Positions 26,581 through 35,813 are shown, counted from the first letter of the stretch. The stretch: 53,791 nucleotides of DNA from an uncultured Lachnospiraceae bacterium (GCA_944380605.1 CALWIA010000017.1:1-53791); one strand, 5' to 3'. Notes: generated from the sequence alone by a model not told the origin. A program made the numbers and translations.

Positions 26581-27420
26581 TTATTTCATAGACGCCTTTG
26601 TAAAGCCGGAAAGCATGTATTTCTGGAATATTACAAACAAAATCAGAATCGGTACCATGGAAATCAGCGCTCCGGACATAACCACGTTCATATTTTCCAG
26701 AATTTCATTAGTGCCAAATACATCGTACAGCCGGACCAGGCCTACGGCAATCATCCGGTACTCATCCTTATTGGTGATGATTTTGGGCCAGAAATAATCA
26801 TTCCAGGATCCCACAAAGGAAATCAGCGCCACAGTAAGTATCGTCGGCCGGCACATGGGCACCATAATATGACGGATCACACCCAGCACACCCAGTCCCT
26901 CCAGTTTTCCAGCGTCAATATAACTCTGATCCACAGTCATAAACGCCTGACGCATCATAAAAATGAAATAGGCGGAGACTGTATTGGGAAGGATCAGTCC
27001 CTGAAAAGAATTCACCCAGCCCAGCCGGGAGCAAAGGGTGTACAGCGGAATAAACGTCACCTGCGGCGGCACCATCAGCGCGCCAATCACCAGGAGGAAC
27101 AGCAAATCCCTGCCCGGGAAACGCCCCCTGGCAAATCCGTAGGCTGCCAGAATTCCCGTCCCGATCTGGAAAAACAGCGACCAGAACGTGACAAACGCCG
27201 TATTAAACAGATATCTGCCCAGCGGGACTTTCTCCCAAGCCATGAGAAAACTGCCAAAATCCACCTGGGAAGGCCAGAATCGAGGCACCGGAAGCAGCAG
27301 TTCGGAAGAAGGCTTCAGCGCCGTATTGATCATCCAGTAAATGGGAAACAGCATGATCAGCGTAATTCCTATGGCCAATATTGTCTGCACGGTTCGCATC
27401 AGAATTTTCTTGTTTCTCAT
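26581..27420 (-). CDS. Carbohydrate ABC transporter permease (MalG-type)
   Basis: The 279-residue protein has six predicted membrane helices. A first helix lies near residue 12-32 (TILAIGITLIMLFPIYWMI), and a C-terminal EAA-loop region DAGKLEGLGVLGVIRHIMVPM contacts the ATPase. This is the CUT1 MalG/UgpE type. The start is ten bases after the stop of the partner permease. Confidence 0.93.
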   Translation of the reverse strand: MRNKKILMRTVQTILAIGITLIMLFPIYWMINTALKPSSELLLPVPRFWPSQVDFGSFLMAWEKVPLGRYLFNTAFVTFWSLFFQIGTGILAAYGFARGRFPGRDLLFLLVIGALMVPPQVTFIPLYTLCSRLGWVNSFQGLILPNTVSAYFIFMMRQAFMTVDQSYIDAGKLEGLGVLGVIRHIMVPMCRPTILTVALISFVGSWNDYFWPKIITNKDEYRMIAVGLVRLYDVFGTNEILENMNVVMSGALISMVPILILFVIFQKYMLSGFTKASMK

Positions 27421-27430
27421 ATCGGTCTCC

Positions 27431-28333
27431 TCAGGCGTCGTAATTGACGTTTTTATCGGACCATTTCATGGTCAGCACCGTAATCAGCAAAATGAAGGCA
27501 AAAAACATAATAGATACCACGGATGCCCGATCGATCCGGTAATCCTCAAAGGCCAGGGCATAAATGTGATACACAATGACTTCTGTGCTGAAATATGGCC
27601 CGCCGCCGGTGAGCACATCTACCGCCTGGAACACCTTCATTGCCGATATAAACTGGGTTACAAACAAAAACAGAGTCGTCGGCGATACCAGCGGAATCGT
27701 AATGTAGACAAACTGCTGCAGTTTTCCTGCTCCATCCAGGGCCGCGCTTTCATAATATTCTCTGGAAATTCCCTGCATGGACGAAAGATAGATCATCATT
27801 CCATAGCCGATGGAATGCCAGCCTGTCAGAATGATCACAGAAAGCAGCGCAATATTGCCGTCAGTCAGCCAGTTTACCCGTTCCAATCCCAGCAGGGACA
27901 GCAAATAGTTAAACACGCCGTATTCCCCATTCATCAGAAACAGGAAAATCATGGCGGATGTAGACATAGCAATATATCTGGGAATCACCACCGCTGCCCG
28001 CATCGCTCCAAACAGACGGTTCATGCGGCCAAACAGCAGGGCGAACAAGATTCCTCCAGCAATGGTGGCCGCCATGGCTCCCACCGCATAGCGAATGGTA
28101 ATCCACATACTGTCCAGAAACCGGTTGTTGGCAGCGTTTTCAAAAAACCACTGCCAGTTTTTCAGGCCTACATAGTTGTAATCCAGCGTCAGCATATTCC
28201 AGTCGGTAAAACTGATCCGCACCAGCTCTGCCAGCGGATAATATGTCAATACCAGAATCAGCAGCACTGCTGGCAGGCAGCACAGAAATTCTGCAATCCG
28301 TTCCCGCTTGATTTTGATTTGCCTTTTATTCAT
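27431..28333 (-). CDS. Carbohydrate ABC transporter permease (MalF/UgpA-type)
   Basis: The 300-residue protein has six membrane helices, starting with FLCCLPAVLLILVLTYYPLAELV, and an EAA-like loop SAALDGAGKLQQFVYITIPL. It is the heterodimer partner of the following MalG-type permease. No ATPase gene is in the operon. CUT1 importers in Firmicutes commonly share a general MsmK/MsiK-type ATPase encoded elsewhere. Confidence 0.93.
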   Translation of the reverse strand: MNKRQIKIKRERIAEFLCCLPAVLLILVLTYYPLAELVRISFTDWNMLTLDYNYVGLKNWQWFFENAANNRFLDSMWITIRYAVGAMAATIAGGILFALLFGRMNRLFGAMRAAVVIPRYIAMSTSAMIFLFLMNGEYGVFNYLLSLLGLERVNWLTDGNIALLSVIILTGWHSIGYGMMIYLSSMQGISREYYESAALDGAGKLQQFVYITIPLVSPTTLFLFVTQFISAMKVFQAVDVLTGGGPYFSTEVIVYHIYALAFEDYRIDRASVVSIMFFAFILLITVLTMKWSDKNVNYDA

Positions 28334-28362
28334 CTCAGCCCGTTACGCCTTCCCTTCGCTTC

Positions 28363-29709
28363 TTAGTTCCCTTCCAGAATATAATCCACTCTTTCACACA
28401 TACTCTCAATGGTGGAATCAATATCCGCTCCGGTATTGAAAATCAGCGTCAGATCTTCACAGATCTGCGTCAATGCTTTGGTAAAATAAGGAGAAGGGTT
28501 CTTGGAGATAATCGTATCCATATTTTCATACACAATCCGCATTTCCGGATATAGTTCACAGAACTCGTCCACCTCTTCCTCACTGTCCAGCAGAGACTTT
28601 TTCGTAGGTAGATAGGCGGTATACAGTGCAAACTCTTTGGCATTTTCATCATTGGTCATATAGGTCAGGAATTCAAATGCCGCGTTTTTGATATTCTGAT
28701 CATTCATGGCCGGAATAAACAGCGTTGCTCCCGACGTAGTGGAATTGTTGTTGGCGTTGTATGGCACCAGCGATACTCCCACTTCAAATTCCGCAGCTGC
28801 CAGCGCTTTATCATAATAGGTAGAGGTCAGAATAATAGACGCCGTCTCCCCGGACAGGAATTTGGTCTTCAAATCCGCTTCTGTGGAAGAACCGGTGTTG
28901 ACCCATTCGGCGGCTCCGCTGTCCACCATTTCCTTTACCTCCGCAATCCAGGTACGGATCCGTTCATCCCCCATCTGGCATTTTCCATCCCCAATGGGAT
29001 CTACTCCGGTATTAAGCAGCAGTGTATTGATATAATTAAAGTCTGTTCCAAAAAACGCAAATGCTGTTCCTCCGGTTTTTTCATGATATTCCTGCGTCCA
29101 GGTTCTGAGTTCTTCCCATGTGGCGGGATATGTCTCTGTGCCGCTTTCTTCCAACAGGTCTTTATTATAATAAATTACGGTTGTAGAAGGGCCCCAGGGA
29201 AACGCATACTGCTGTCCATCAATTTTGACCGGATCCGTAAAACCTTCATAAAACAAATCTTCATATTCCGCAGCTTCCATATAAGCATCCAGCGGCTCCG
29301 CCACCCCGCTTTCCGCGTAAGTATTAACAAAAGGATAGTTAATGGTGCACAGGCCCGGCAGTCCTTCCCGCGCCGCCTGCGCTGCCGCAATCTGTTCCTG
29401 TATCGCCGCGTAATTTCCCACGTATACCGGAGTCACGGTAATCTGATCCTGGGAGCTGTTGAATGCTTCGCATATGGGGTCGATCAGTTCTGTTTCCATG
29501 GAATGCCAGAATTCAAATTCTACCGGTCCCGTTACCTCGTACGAAATCTCTTCGCCGGATGCAGCTTCGGACTGCTCCGCTGTCTGTCCTGACGTCTGTC
29601 TTGACGTCTGCGCCGTGCTGCCGGCACCAGCTTCTCCGGAAGCGCTGCACCCGGTCATTCCCACTGCCGCCGCCATAAAAAGGCCAAGAACCGCTCTGGA
29701 TTTTCTCAT
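28363..29709 (-). CDS. Sugar-binding lipoprotein of ABC importer (family 1 solute-binding protein)
   Basis: This 448-residue protein has a lipoprotein signal peptide with lipobox MTGC, so Cys21 is the likely lipidated residue. A Ser/Gln/Ala-rich linker follows, then an extracellular binding domain typical of CUT1 carbohydrate importers (for example LIPAMNDQNIKNAAFEFLTYMTN). The ATG at 29709 was chosen over the in-frame ATG at 29757 because AAGGAG lies upstream and the signal peptide then starts with MRKSR. It is the first gene of the operon. The bound sugar cannot be deduced. Confidence 0.93.
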   Translation of the reverse strand: MRKSRAVLGLFMAAAVGMTGCSASGEAGAGSTAQTSRQTSGQTAEQSEAASGEEISYEVTGPVEFEFWHSMETELIDPICEAFNSSQDQITVTPVYVGNYAAIQEQIAAAQAAREGLPGLCTINYPFVNTYAESGVAEPLDAYMEAAEYEDLFYEGFTDPVKIDGQQYAFPWGPSTTVIYYNKDLLEESGTETYPATWEELRTWTQEYHEKTGGTAFAFFGTDFNYINTLLLNTGVDPIGDGKCQMGDERIRTWIAEVKEMVDSGAAEWVNTGSSTEADLKTKFLSGETASIILTSTYYDKALAAAEFEVGVSLVPYNANNNSTTSGATLFIPAMNDQNIKNAAFEFLTYMTNDENAKEFALYTAYLPTKKSLLDSEEEVDEFCELYPEMRIVYENMDTIISKNPSPYFTKALTQICEDLTLIFNTGADIDSTIESMCERVDYILEGN

Positions 29710-29731
29710 ATCATTTTCTCCTTCTGCACTT

Positions 29732-29779
29732 AAATAAAATAAAAACTCATACTGCATTGCAGCTTTTTTTATTTTATTT
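29732..29779 (-). promoter_or_regulatory. AT-only hairpin in the leader of the sugar ABC operon
   Basis: A perfect 14-bp dyad made only of A and T (29732-29745 with 29766-29779) encloses a 20-base spacer with its own CTGC/GCAG stem. It lies directly before the ribosome binding site of the binding-protein gene. Further upstream (29780-29980) the gap is AT-rich. A TTGACA near 29857 lacks a well-spaced -10, so the promoter is not settled. Confidence 0.55.
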
Positions 29780-29980
29780 CCTTTTCTTTTCGCAAACTAT
29801 CTGATCACTGTTAAATTCTCTTTAAATATTATGCTTGTTTTTCCATTGTATCGTGTCAAATTTTACCATTTTCTTTCTGGTTTTCCCGCTTTATTTCAGA
29901 CTTTCTGCCCCGTAGAATGATGTTTTTCTTTTTTACAAAAACAAAATTATCCTGCCTTTCTTTTTACAAAAAATGAAAAA

Positions 29981-30016
29981 AAGAACCCGGCAGAGCTTCC
30001 GCCCTGCCAGGTTCTT
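29981..30016 (-). terminator. Terminator of the RND efflux operon
   Basis: The arms AAGAACCCGGCAG (29981-29993) and CTGCCAGGTTCTT (30004-30016) pair with one mismatch and are followed on the minus strand by TTTTTCATTTTTTG. Confidence 0.9.
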
Positions 30017-30026
30017 CTTTTCACTC

Positions 30027-33000
30027 TTAATCAATCTCACTGTTGTGGTTTACCAGAAAACGCCTTCCGATTCTCGTTACAAACCGGTAATACGTAGGCA
30101 TCATCAGAAGCATCAGCGTCGTAGACGCCAGCAGGCCGCCTACATTGACCAGGCCGGCTCCCTGCATGGTCTCGCCGGCTTCGCCGAAGGCCAGCATATT
30201 GGGAATCTCGGAAATTGTGGTAATGGCCACTGTCATCAGAATGGGACGCAGGCGGATGGCGCCGGCTTCTACCAGCGCTCCTTCTAACGGCATCTCACCC
30301 CGCAGCTGGTTGGCCGTTTCCACATACAGGATACCGCCGTTTACCACGTTGCCCACCATCATCAGGAAGCCCAGCATGGATACCATGCTGATGGAACTGC
30401 CGGCCAGGAACAGGAACCCGAAGGAACCCACCAGGCTGAACACAATAGTGGACATCACCATCAGCGAATACTTGGGAGACTCGAACTGGATCGCCATGGC
30501 GATAAAGATCAGGAAAATCGCCGTCACCAGGGCGCCGCCCAGCGCTCCCAGTTCCTCGCCCATCTGCTCATCCATGGCATTGGCCACCTGCGCCACGCCC
30601 GGCTGGAACTGCCAGTCCCGAACAAAGGCGCTGACATCCGCGGAGGCCGTGTCTTCGTATCCGGCCTTTACCTGCATGGTAACCGCCACCTGATAGACCT
30701 TATCCTTCCGCACGATCTGCTGCGGGCTGTCCTCATAATAAATATCCGCCAGGTTTTCCAGCGGCACCGAAGCGCCTGCGGCGGTGGGAATCAGCATGCC
30801 CCGCAGCTTATCTTCCGTGTCATACCGGCCGTCGGCAAACTCCACCCGCACATCCACATCTTCGTTGTCCACGCGAATGGTAGCCGCGTCCACGCCGCTT
30901 AAGTTGGAATACACCAGGCCGCCGATGGCAGACGGCGTCAGCCCTTCTGCCTGCGCCTTCACCGGGTCCACTTCCACCCGCAGAATCGGCGCCGCGTTTT
31001 CCACGGAAGAATGCACCTGCATCACGTCTTCCCGCTTCCGCAGCTCTTCCGTCAGCCGCCCCACGTCTTTCCGCAGCACGTCGTAATCCGTGCTCTGAAA
31101 ATCCAGTTCAATGGACCGCCCGCTGGACATCATGCTGCCCATGGAACTGCCCGGTTCCATGCTGACGGTGCAGTTTTCCTGATAGGCCGCCTTCTGCATC
31201 CACTGGTCGATGACCTCATCCGTAGACAGGGTGCGGTCGTCCTTCAGATACGCCGTGATGCTGACGCTGTTGCCGCCGCTGATGCTCAGTCCCGTACCGG
31301 AATAAGTCAGCAGATAATAATCCAGGTTCTCGTCGGAAGCCACCATCTCTTCAATAGGCGCTACCGTCTCGTTGACCGCGTCCACGTGCAGGCCCGGCTT
31401 CACGTTGACCGTCACGTTGACGATACCCTCATCCGACATGGGCATCAGTTCCATCTTCAGCTGGGTTCCCATAATCAGCGCCAGCACCAGGACAATAGCC
31501 GTTACGCCGAAGACCCGCCGGGTTTTTGGCACCACCGCCGGCATGTGGCTGCGGTACCACCGCTGCATCCATTTCAGCAGCCCGTTGATAGGAGCCCTGT
31601 CATTTTCGTGGGGATGCCACATGTAAAAGCACAGCGGCACAATGGTAACCGCGGAAAACAGAGACGCGATCAGGCAGAAAATAATGGTCCAGGCCAGCTG
31701 GGTAAACATCTGCCCCGTCAGGCCCTCCAGCATCAGAAGCGGCACAAACACGATGCAGTTGGTCACCGTGCCGCCGGCAATGGCGCCGATCATGTTTTTG
31801 GTGCCCTCCACCGCCGCGTCATAGTAATTCAGCTTCTCCTTGGCCCGGAAACAGCCGTCCAGGACGTTAATGGAGTTATCCACCATCATGCCCACGCCGA
31901 AGACCAGGGACGTCAGGGATATGACGTTCAGGGAAAATCCCATGGCCGTCATGCCGATCATGGCCAGCACCACCGAGCAGACAATGGAAATGCCGATGAT
32001 CAGCGCCGCCTTGACATCGCCGCAGAACAGCCACAGCACGATCATGGACAGCAGCACCGCCAGGATTACCGTGCTGAACACGTCGCTTATGGATTCCTGG
32101 ATCATCTCGCTGGAATCGCTGATCACCGTAAAATGCAGCGCCGGATTCATCTGTTCCAGTTCCGCTATGGTCTGCATCACCTGCTCCGACACGTCAATGG
32201 CCGTAGCCCGCTGCTGCTTGGTAATGCTGATGGAGATAATGTCCTCTCCATCATAGCGGCCAATGGAACTGGCCTCATCCAGAGCCTGGTATACATTGGC
32301 CACATCCGAGAGGCGGATAACATTGCCGTCCGCCAGGGGGATGGTGATGTTTTCCAGACTTTCTACGGAAGGATAATCGTTGGCCACGCTGACATCCAGA
32401 TCCTGGTCGCCCACGCCTACGCTTCCCGCCGGCATGGTAAAGTCCGCCGCTCCCACCACCTGGGCGATCTGATTCATGGACAGGTGGTACTGGTCCAGCT
32501 TCTCTTCCAGCAGCTCGATGCGCACGTAGTCGCTCTGGCCGCCGGCCAGGGATACCTCGCCTACGGAGCTGAGTTTTTCAAACTCCGGTACGATCTTGTT
32601 TTCCACATAGGTGTACAGGTTCGCGTCCACATCGCCGCTGACCGACAAAGTCATGGTTGCCATGGCATTGATGTCCAGCTCCATAATGGTGGTCTGCATG
32701 GCATCTTCCGGCATCTCGTTCTGCACGCCGTCAATAGATTTTTTCAGGTCATTGTACGCCGTATCCATGTTGGTGCCGTACTCATACTGCACCATGATAA
32801 TGGACACGTTTTCCATGGAATAGGACTGTATAGTATCCACGCCGCTCAAAGAGGACATGGCGTCTTCCTGCACGGAGGTAATCAGTTCCTCCACGTCGTC
32901 GGGGCTGGCGCCGGCGTAGACCGTGCTCACCAGCAGCATGGGAAATTCCATTTCCGGGATCAGCTCCATCCGGGCGCCGATCAGAGACTGAAATCCAAAA

Positions 33001-33071
33001 TATACAATGGTCACCAGACACAGGATAATGGTGACCGGCCGTTTCAAGGCCAGCTTGGTCAGCCGGATCAT
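30027..33071 (-). CDS. RND-family efflux transporter permease
   Basis: This 1014-residue protein has the duplicated RND layout: helix 1 near 12-30, a large extracytoplasmic loop, helices 2-6 at about 330-480, then a second loop and second helix set (from about 845). The segment GVGMMVDNSINVLDG near residue 397 is the proton-relay helix 4, with Asp-Asn where AcrB has Asp-Asp. It resembles Gram-positive SwrC/YerP-like pumps more than AcrB. Its ATG overlaps the adaptor stop (ATGA). No outer-membrane channel gene is present, as expected in a one-membrane cell. The substrate is unknown; drugs, lipopeptides or lipids are possible. Confidence 0.95.
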   Translation of the reverse strand: MIRLTKLALKRPVTIILCLVTIVYFGFQSLIGARMELIPEMEFPMLLVSTVYAGASPDDVEELITSVQEDAMSSLSGVDTIQSYSMENVSIIMVQYEYGTNMDTAYNDLKKSIDGVQNEMPEDAMQTTIMELDINAMATMTLSVSGDVDANLYTYVENKIVPEFEKLSSVGEVSLAGGQSDYVRIELLEEKLDQYHLSMNQIAQVVGAADFTMPAGSVGVGDQDLDVSVANDYPSVESLENITIPLADGNVIRLSDVANVYQALDEASSIGRYDGEDIISISITKQQRATAIDVSEQVMQTIAELEQMNPALHFTVISDSSEMIQESISDVFSTVILAVLLSMIVLWLFCGDVKAALIIGISIVCSVVLAMIGMTAMGFSLNVISLTSLVFGVGMMVDNSINVLDGCFRAKEKLNYYDAAVEGTKNMIGAIAGGTVTNCIVFVPLLMLEGLTGQMFTQLAWTIIFCLIASLFSAVTIVPLCFYMWHPHENDRAPINGLLKWMQRWYRSHMPAVVPKTRRVFGVTAIVLVLALIMGTQLKMELMPMSDEGIVNVTVNVKPGLHVDAVNETVAPIEEMVASDENLDYYLLTYSGTGLSISGGNSVSITAYLKDDRTLSTDEVIDQWMQKAAYQENCTVSMEPGSSMGSMMSSGRSIELDFQSTDYDVLRKDVGRLTEELRKREDVMQVHSSVENAAPILRVEVDPVKAQAEGLTPSAIGGLVYSNLSGVDAATIRVDNEDVDVRVEFADGRYDTEDKLRGMLIPTAAGASVPLENLADIYYEDSPQQIVRKDKVYQVAVTMQVKAGYEDTASADVSAFVRDWQFQPGVAQVANAMDEQMGEELGALGGALVTAIFLIFIAMAIQFESPKYSLMVMSTIVFSLVGSFGFLFLAGSSISMVSMLGFLMMVGNVVNGGILYVETANQLRGEMPLEGALVEAGAIRLRPILMTVAITTISEIPNMLAFGEAGETMQGAGLVNVGGLLASTTLMLLMMPTYYRFVTRIGRRFLVNHNSEID

Positions 33072-34129
33072 TGTGCCTCACCCGCTTCCTTTACCAGCAC
33101 TTCGGCTCCATCCACCAGTTCGTTGCTCCAGGAGGTGATCACCTGGCTTTCCGCGGTCAGGCCGCCCAGGATTTCCATCCGTTCCTCATCGTGAATGCCG
33201 GCTTCCACATCGGTGCGCACCGCAGTTCCGTCCTGATAGCAGTATACATAAGGCGCTCCCGCGTCATAGTGTATCGCCGCCAGCGGCACCGTCTGCGCTC
33301 CCAGCGCCTGCTCCCGCACCACCGTCAGCTTGACCCGCATGCCGTTGGTCAGATCCGCCGGATTGGACAGCACCGCCGTGGCGTTGTACAGACCGGTCGC
33401 CGCGTCGATCATGGAACTGATTTCCGTGATCTGGGCGTCGTAAACCGTTCCGTTTTTCTCCAGCGTCACCGCGTCGCCTACGGAAATGTTGGCATGGGTC
33501 TTGTCGGTCACACCGAACTTCACCTGAAACTGTCCGTCGGAAGCAATGGTGCACACCGGCACGCCGGCGCTGGCAAAATCGTGGATATCCACGTTTCTCG
33601 TCTCCACCGTGCCGCTGATGGGCGCCGTCACCGTGGTGTATTCCACCTGCAGGTCATACTGGTTTTTGGCCGCCTCGTAGGCGATTCTGGCGCTTTCCGC
33701 CCCATCCCGCACCTGCTCCAGTTCCTGCTGGGAAACCGCGCCGGAGCCGTACAGCGCCTCGATCCGGTCCCGGCTTCTGCGGGCCTCTTCCAGCGTAATC
33801 TGCGCCGCGTCCATATTCAGCTTCAGGGAATCCAGCGCGTCAGAATCGATGCGGCACAGCACCTGTCCCGCCTCCACATGGTCCCCCGCCTGGAAGTTGA
33901 CTTCCAGGATCTCGCCGGCCATTTTGGGAATCACGTCCGCCTTGGACACCGGCTCCACCGTGCCGATCATCTCGGTATACAGCACGATGTCGTTTGCCTG
34001 GGGCGTCTCCAGCGTCACCGTGGGCCGGCTTTCATATGTAACGGTCTCTTCCCTGCCTCCCAGCAGCCGGAACGCCGCCAGCGCAATCAGCAGAACCGCA
34101 ATCCCTGCTGCAATCACTTTTTTCTTCAT
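33068..34129 (-). CDS. RND efflux membrane-fusion (adaptor) protein, HlyD family
   Basis: The 353-residue protein has an N-terminal membrane anchor (about 4-22). A lipoyl half-motif (about 60-90), a helical hairpin (about 95-165, LNMDAAQITLEEARRSRDR onward), the second lipoyl half and beta-barrel domains follow. It links to the RND pump by a four-base overlap and to the TetR gene by another. The helical hairpin is short compared with Gram-negative adaptors. Confidence 0.93.
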   Translation of the reverse strand: MKKKVIAAGIAVLLIALAAFRLLGGREETVTYESRPTVTLETPQANDIVLYTEMIGTVEPVSKADVIPKMAGEILEVNFQAGDHVEAGQVLCRIDSDALDSLKLNMDAAQITLEEARRSRDRIEALYGSGAVSQQELEQVRDGAESARIAYEAAKNQYDLQVEYTTVTAPISGTVETRNVDIHDFASAGVPVCTIASDGQFQVKFGVTDKTHANISVGDAVTLEKNGTVYDAQITEISSMIDAATGLYNATAVLSNPADLTNGMRVKLTVVREQALGAQTVPLAAIHYDAGAPYVYCYQDGTAVRTDVEAGIHDEERMEILGGLTAESQVITSWSNELVDGAEVLVKEAGEAQ

Positions 34130-34818
34130 TTTCCCTGTCCTCTCTGTTTTTCTGTCTTTTCAGATACGGCAGCCGCGCTTTCCGGCCTGCCGGCTTCGCT
34201 TTCCGCCGCCCCGTACCGGATATAATCCAGCCGTCTGGCAAAACTCTCCCGGACCTCCGCTTCCGTCTTTCCCTTTTCATACAGCTCGGCGATTTCAGCC
34301 AGAATGCAGTGGATGCAGATGGAAAACAGGATCCGGTACTCCTGAAGGCTGCCCACCCGCAGGCGGCTGCAGTCCGTCAGCTGATACAATTCGCCCATCC
34401 AGATTTCTTCCGGACAGACTTCATCGGAACTTTTCTCCCACATCAGCCTCATCAGCGTATTGTGTCCGGATTCGGTGCGGGTCAGCGCCGGCATCTTGTC
34501 TTCCCGGCAGATCTGCAGTACAAAGTCCATAAGCCCCTGCTGCAGCGTCCAGAAATCACCGCCGGAATCCCGCAGCAGATTCTTGCAGAACTCCCGGACC
34601 TGGCGGATCAGGTCCTCAAACACGTACCGCATCAGGTCTTCCTTATCCTCAAAGTAGGTATAGAAACTTCCTCTGGAAATCTCCGCGTTGCGGACAATCT
34701 GGTTGATGGAGGCCTGTTCCGGCGATACCCGGATAAATTCCTGCACGGCAGCCTCCCGTATCATCTCTTTTTTCTTTTCCGACAAATGATAAAACCGCTC
34801 CGTCGGCACGTCTCCCAT
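34126..34818 (-). CDS. TetR-family regulator of the efflux operon
   Basis: This 230-residue protein has an N-terminal helix-turn-helix (about 15-65) with the core ASINQIVRNAEISRGSFYTY, then a ligand-binding all-helical domain. I chose the ATG at 34818: GGGGAA and GAGGAG lie just upstream, the product begins MGDVPTERFYHLSEKKKEMI, and the much longer open frame overlaps both the promoter and the protease gene. It is the first gene of its own operon, and two palindromes sit in its promoter, so it very likely represses tetR-adaptor-pump until a ligand binds. Confidence 0.92.
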   Translation of the reverse strand: MGDVPTERFYHLSEKKKEMIREAAVQEFIRVSPEQASINQIVRNAEISRGSFYTYFEDKEDLMRYVFEDLIRQVREFCKNLLRDSGGDFWTLQQGLMDFVLQICREDKMPALTRTESGHNTLMRLMWEKSSDEVCPEEIWMGELYQLTDCSRLRVGSLQEYRILFSICIHCILAEIAELYEKGKTEAEVRESFARRLDYIRYGAAESEAGRPESAAAVSEKTEKQRGQGK

Positions 34819-34838
34819 CTCCTCTTCCCCATTATAAA

Positions 34839-34853
34839 GTGACAACCTGTCAC
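34839..34853. promoter_or_regulatory. Palindromic operator 2 of the efflux operon
   Basis: GTGACA-ACC-TGTCAC is a perfect 6-3-6 palindrome directly downstream of the -10 and covering the expected transcript start. Its centre is 22 bp (about two helix turns) from operator 1. Confidence 0.8.
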
Positions 34854-34854
34854 T

Positions 34855-34883
34855 ATCATAATGACAGGCTGTCATGTTGTCAA
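34855..34883 (-). promoter_or_regulatory. Promoter of the tetR-adaptor-RND operon
   Basis: TTGACA (34878-34883), a 17-bp spacer and TATGAT (34855-34860) on the minus strand. The spacer is almost filled by operator 1. Confidence 0.88.
34861..34875. promoter_or_regulatory. Palindromic operator 1 of the efflux operon
   Basis: ATGACAG-G-CTGTCAT is a perfect 7-1-7 palindrome between the -35 and -10. It shares the half-site TGACA/TGTCA with operator 2, as expected for one TetR-type dimer binding twice. Confidence 0.85.
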
Positions 34884-34919
34884 GAGATTTTACCAAATTT
34901 TCATTTTCTTTCCGATTCC

Positions 34920-35813
34920 TTAATCCTCCAGCAGCCGCTTCACGTCCAGCAGTCCCCAGCCCTGCTGATTTCTCGGCAGCCCCAGGTCCACCGCCCGCTC
35001 CCGCAGCCGCAGCTTTACGTCCCGGTTGGACATGGACGGATACTTTTCCAGCAGCAGCGCTATAGCGCCGGCCACCATGGGCGTAGACATGGAAGTGCCG
35101 CTTTTGGCGGAATATCCCCCGGCGGTATTGGAGCAGCTGACGATTCCCGCTCCCGGCGCGATGATTTCCGGCTTGCAGACGCAGGCGCCTGTAGGTCCCC
35201 TGCCGGAGTAGTCGATCATCCGGCTTCCCATGACGTTGACCTCTTTGTAATCGTCGGAACATCCTACGGTAATCACCTTCCGGCTGATCCCCGGCGTGGT
35301 CACCGTCATCCGCCCCGGCCCCCGGTTGCCGGCTGCCACTACCACCACCAGACCCTCGTCCCAGGCGGCGTCCACCCCCCGGACCAGCGCCGAGTTTTCA
35401 CTCATGTTTCTGCGGGACCAGGAACCCACCGATATGTTGACGATGCGGATTCCGAACCGTTTCCGGTTTTCCCGGATCCATCGCAGCCCCGCCAGCACGT
35501 CGGAAGCAAAACCGCTGCCTCTGGCGTCCAGCACCTTCACCGCCGTCAGGCTGCAGCCCGGCGCCATGCCCTGGTAGCATCCCTGGGAGCAGCGGCCGTC
35601 TCCGCCGATGATGGCGCAGACATGGGTGCCATGGCCGTTGTCGTCATACGGGTCCGGGCGCTTTTTCAATACGTCAAAAAAGGCGGCAATCCGGCCGCCG
35701 AAGTCATCATGGGGGTAGATTCCCGTATCCAGCACTGCTACCCCTACGCCGCTTCCGGTCAGGCCCTCCGTGTCTTCCCTTCCGCAGCGCAGCACCTGTC
35801 TTGCCTGATTCAA
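34920..35813 (-). CDS. Intracellular-type subtilisin-like serine protease (S8)
   Basis: This 297-residue protease has the full catalytic triad: Asp29 (VAVLDTG), His61 (NGHGTHV) and Ser241 (GTSMSTP), plus oxyanion Asn163. There is no signal peptide and hardly any propeptide before the domain, which fits intracellular subtilases. The only plausible start is TTG at 35813 (caa on the plus strand). An in-frame TAA lies eight codons upstream, and GGAAG is a little far away. The 3' end is 37 bases from the efflux promoter, and no terminator is visible between them. Its target proteins are unknown. Confidence 0.92.
   Translation of the reverse strand: MNQARQVLRCGREDTEGLTGSGVGVAVLDTGIYPHDDFGGRIAAFFDVLKKRPDPYDDNGHGTHVCAIIGGDGRCSQGCYQGMAPGCSLTAVKVLDARGSGFASDVLAGLRWIRENRKRFGIRIVNISVGSWSRRNMSENSALVRGVDAAWDEGLVVVVAAGNRGPGRMTVTTPGISRKVITVGCSDDYKEVNVMGSRMIDYSGRGPTGACVCKPEIIAPGAGIVSCSNTAGGYSAKSGTSMSTPMVAGAIALLLEKYPSMSNRDVKLRLRERAVDLGLPRNQQGWGLLDVKRLLED

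Noticed and set aside
31011..33194. 727-codon plus-strand frame opposite the RND pump
   Set aside because: The His/Gln/Arg-rich composition is that of an antisense shadow of a GC-rich gene, with no ribosome binding site or domain.
34819..35262. Long N-terminal extension of the TetR frame
   Set aside because: It overlaps the protease gene and the efflux promoter and is low-complexity sequence from the opposite reading frame of a GC-rich gene.
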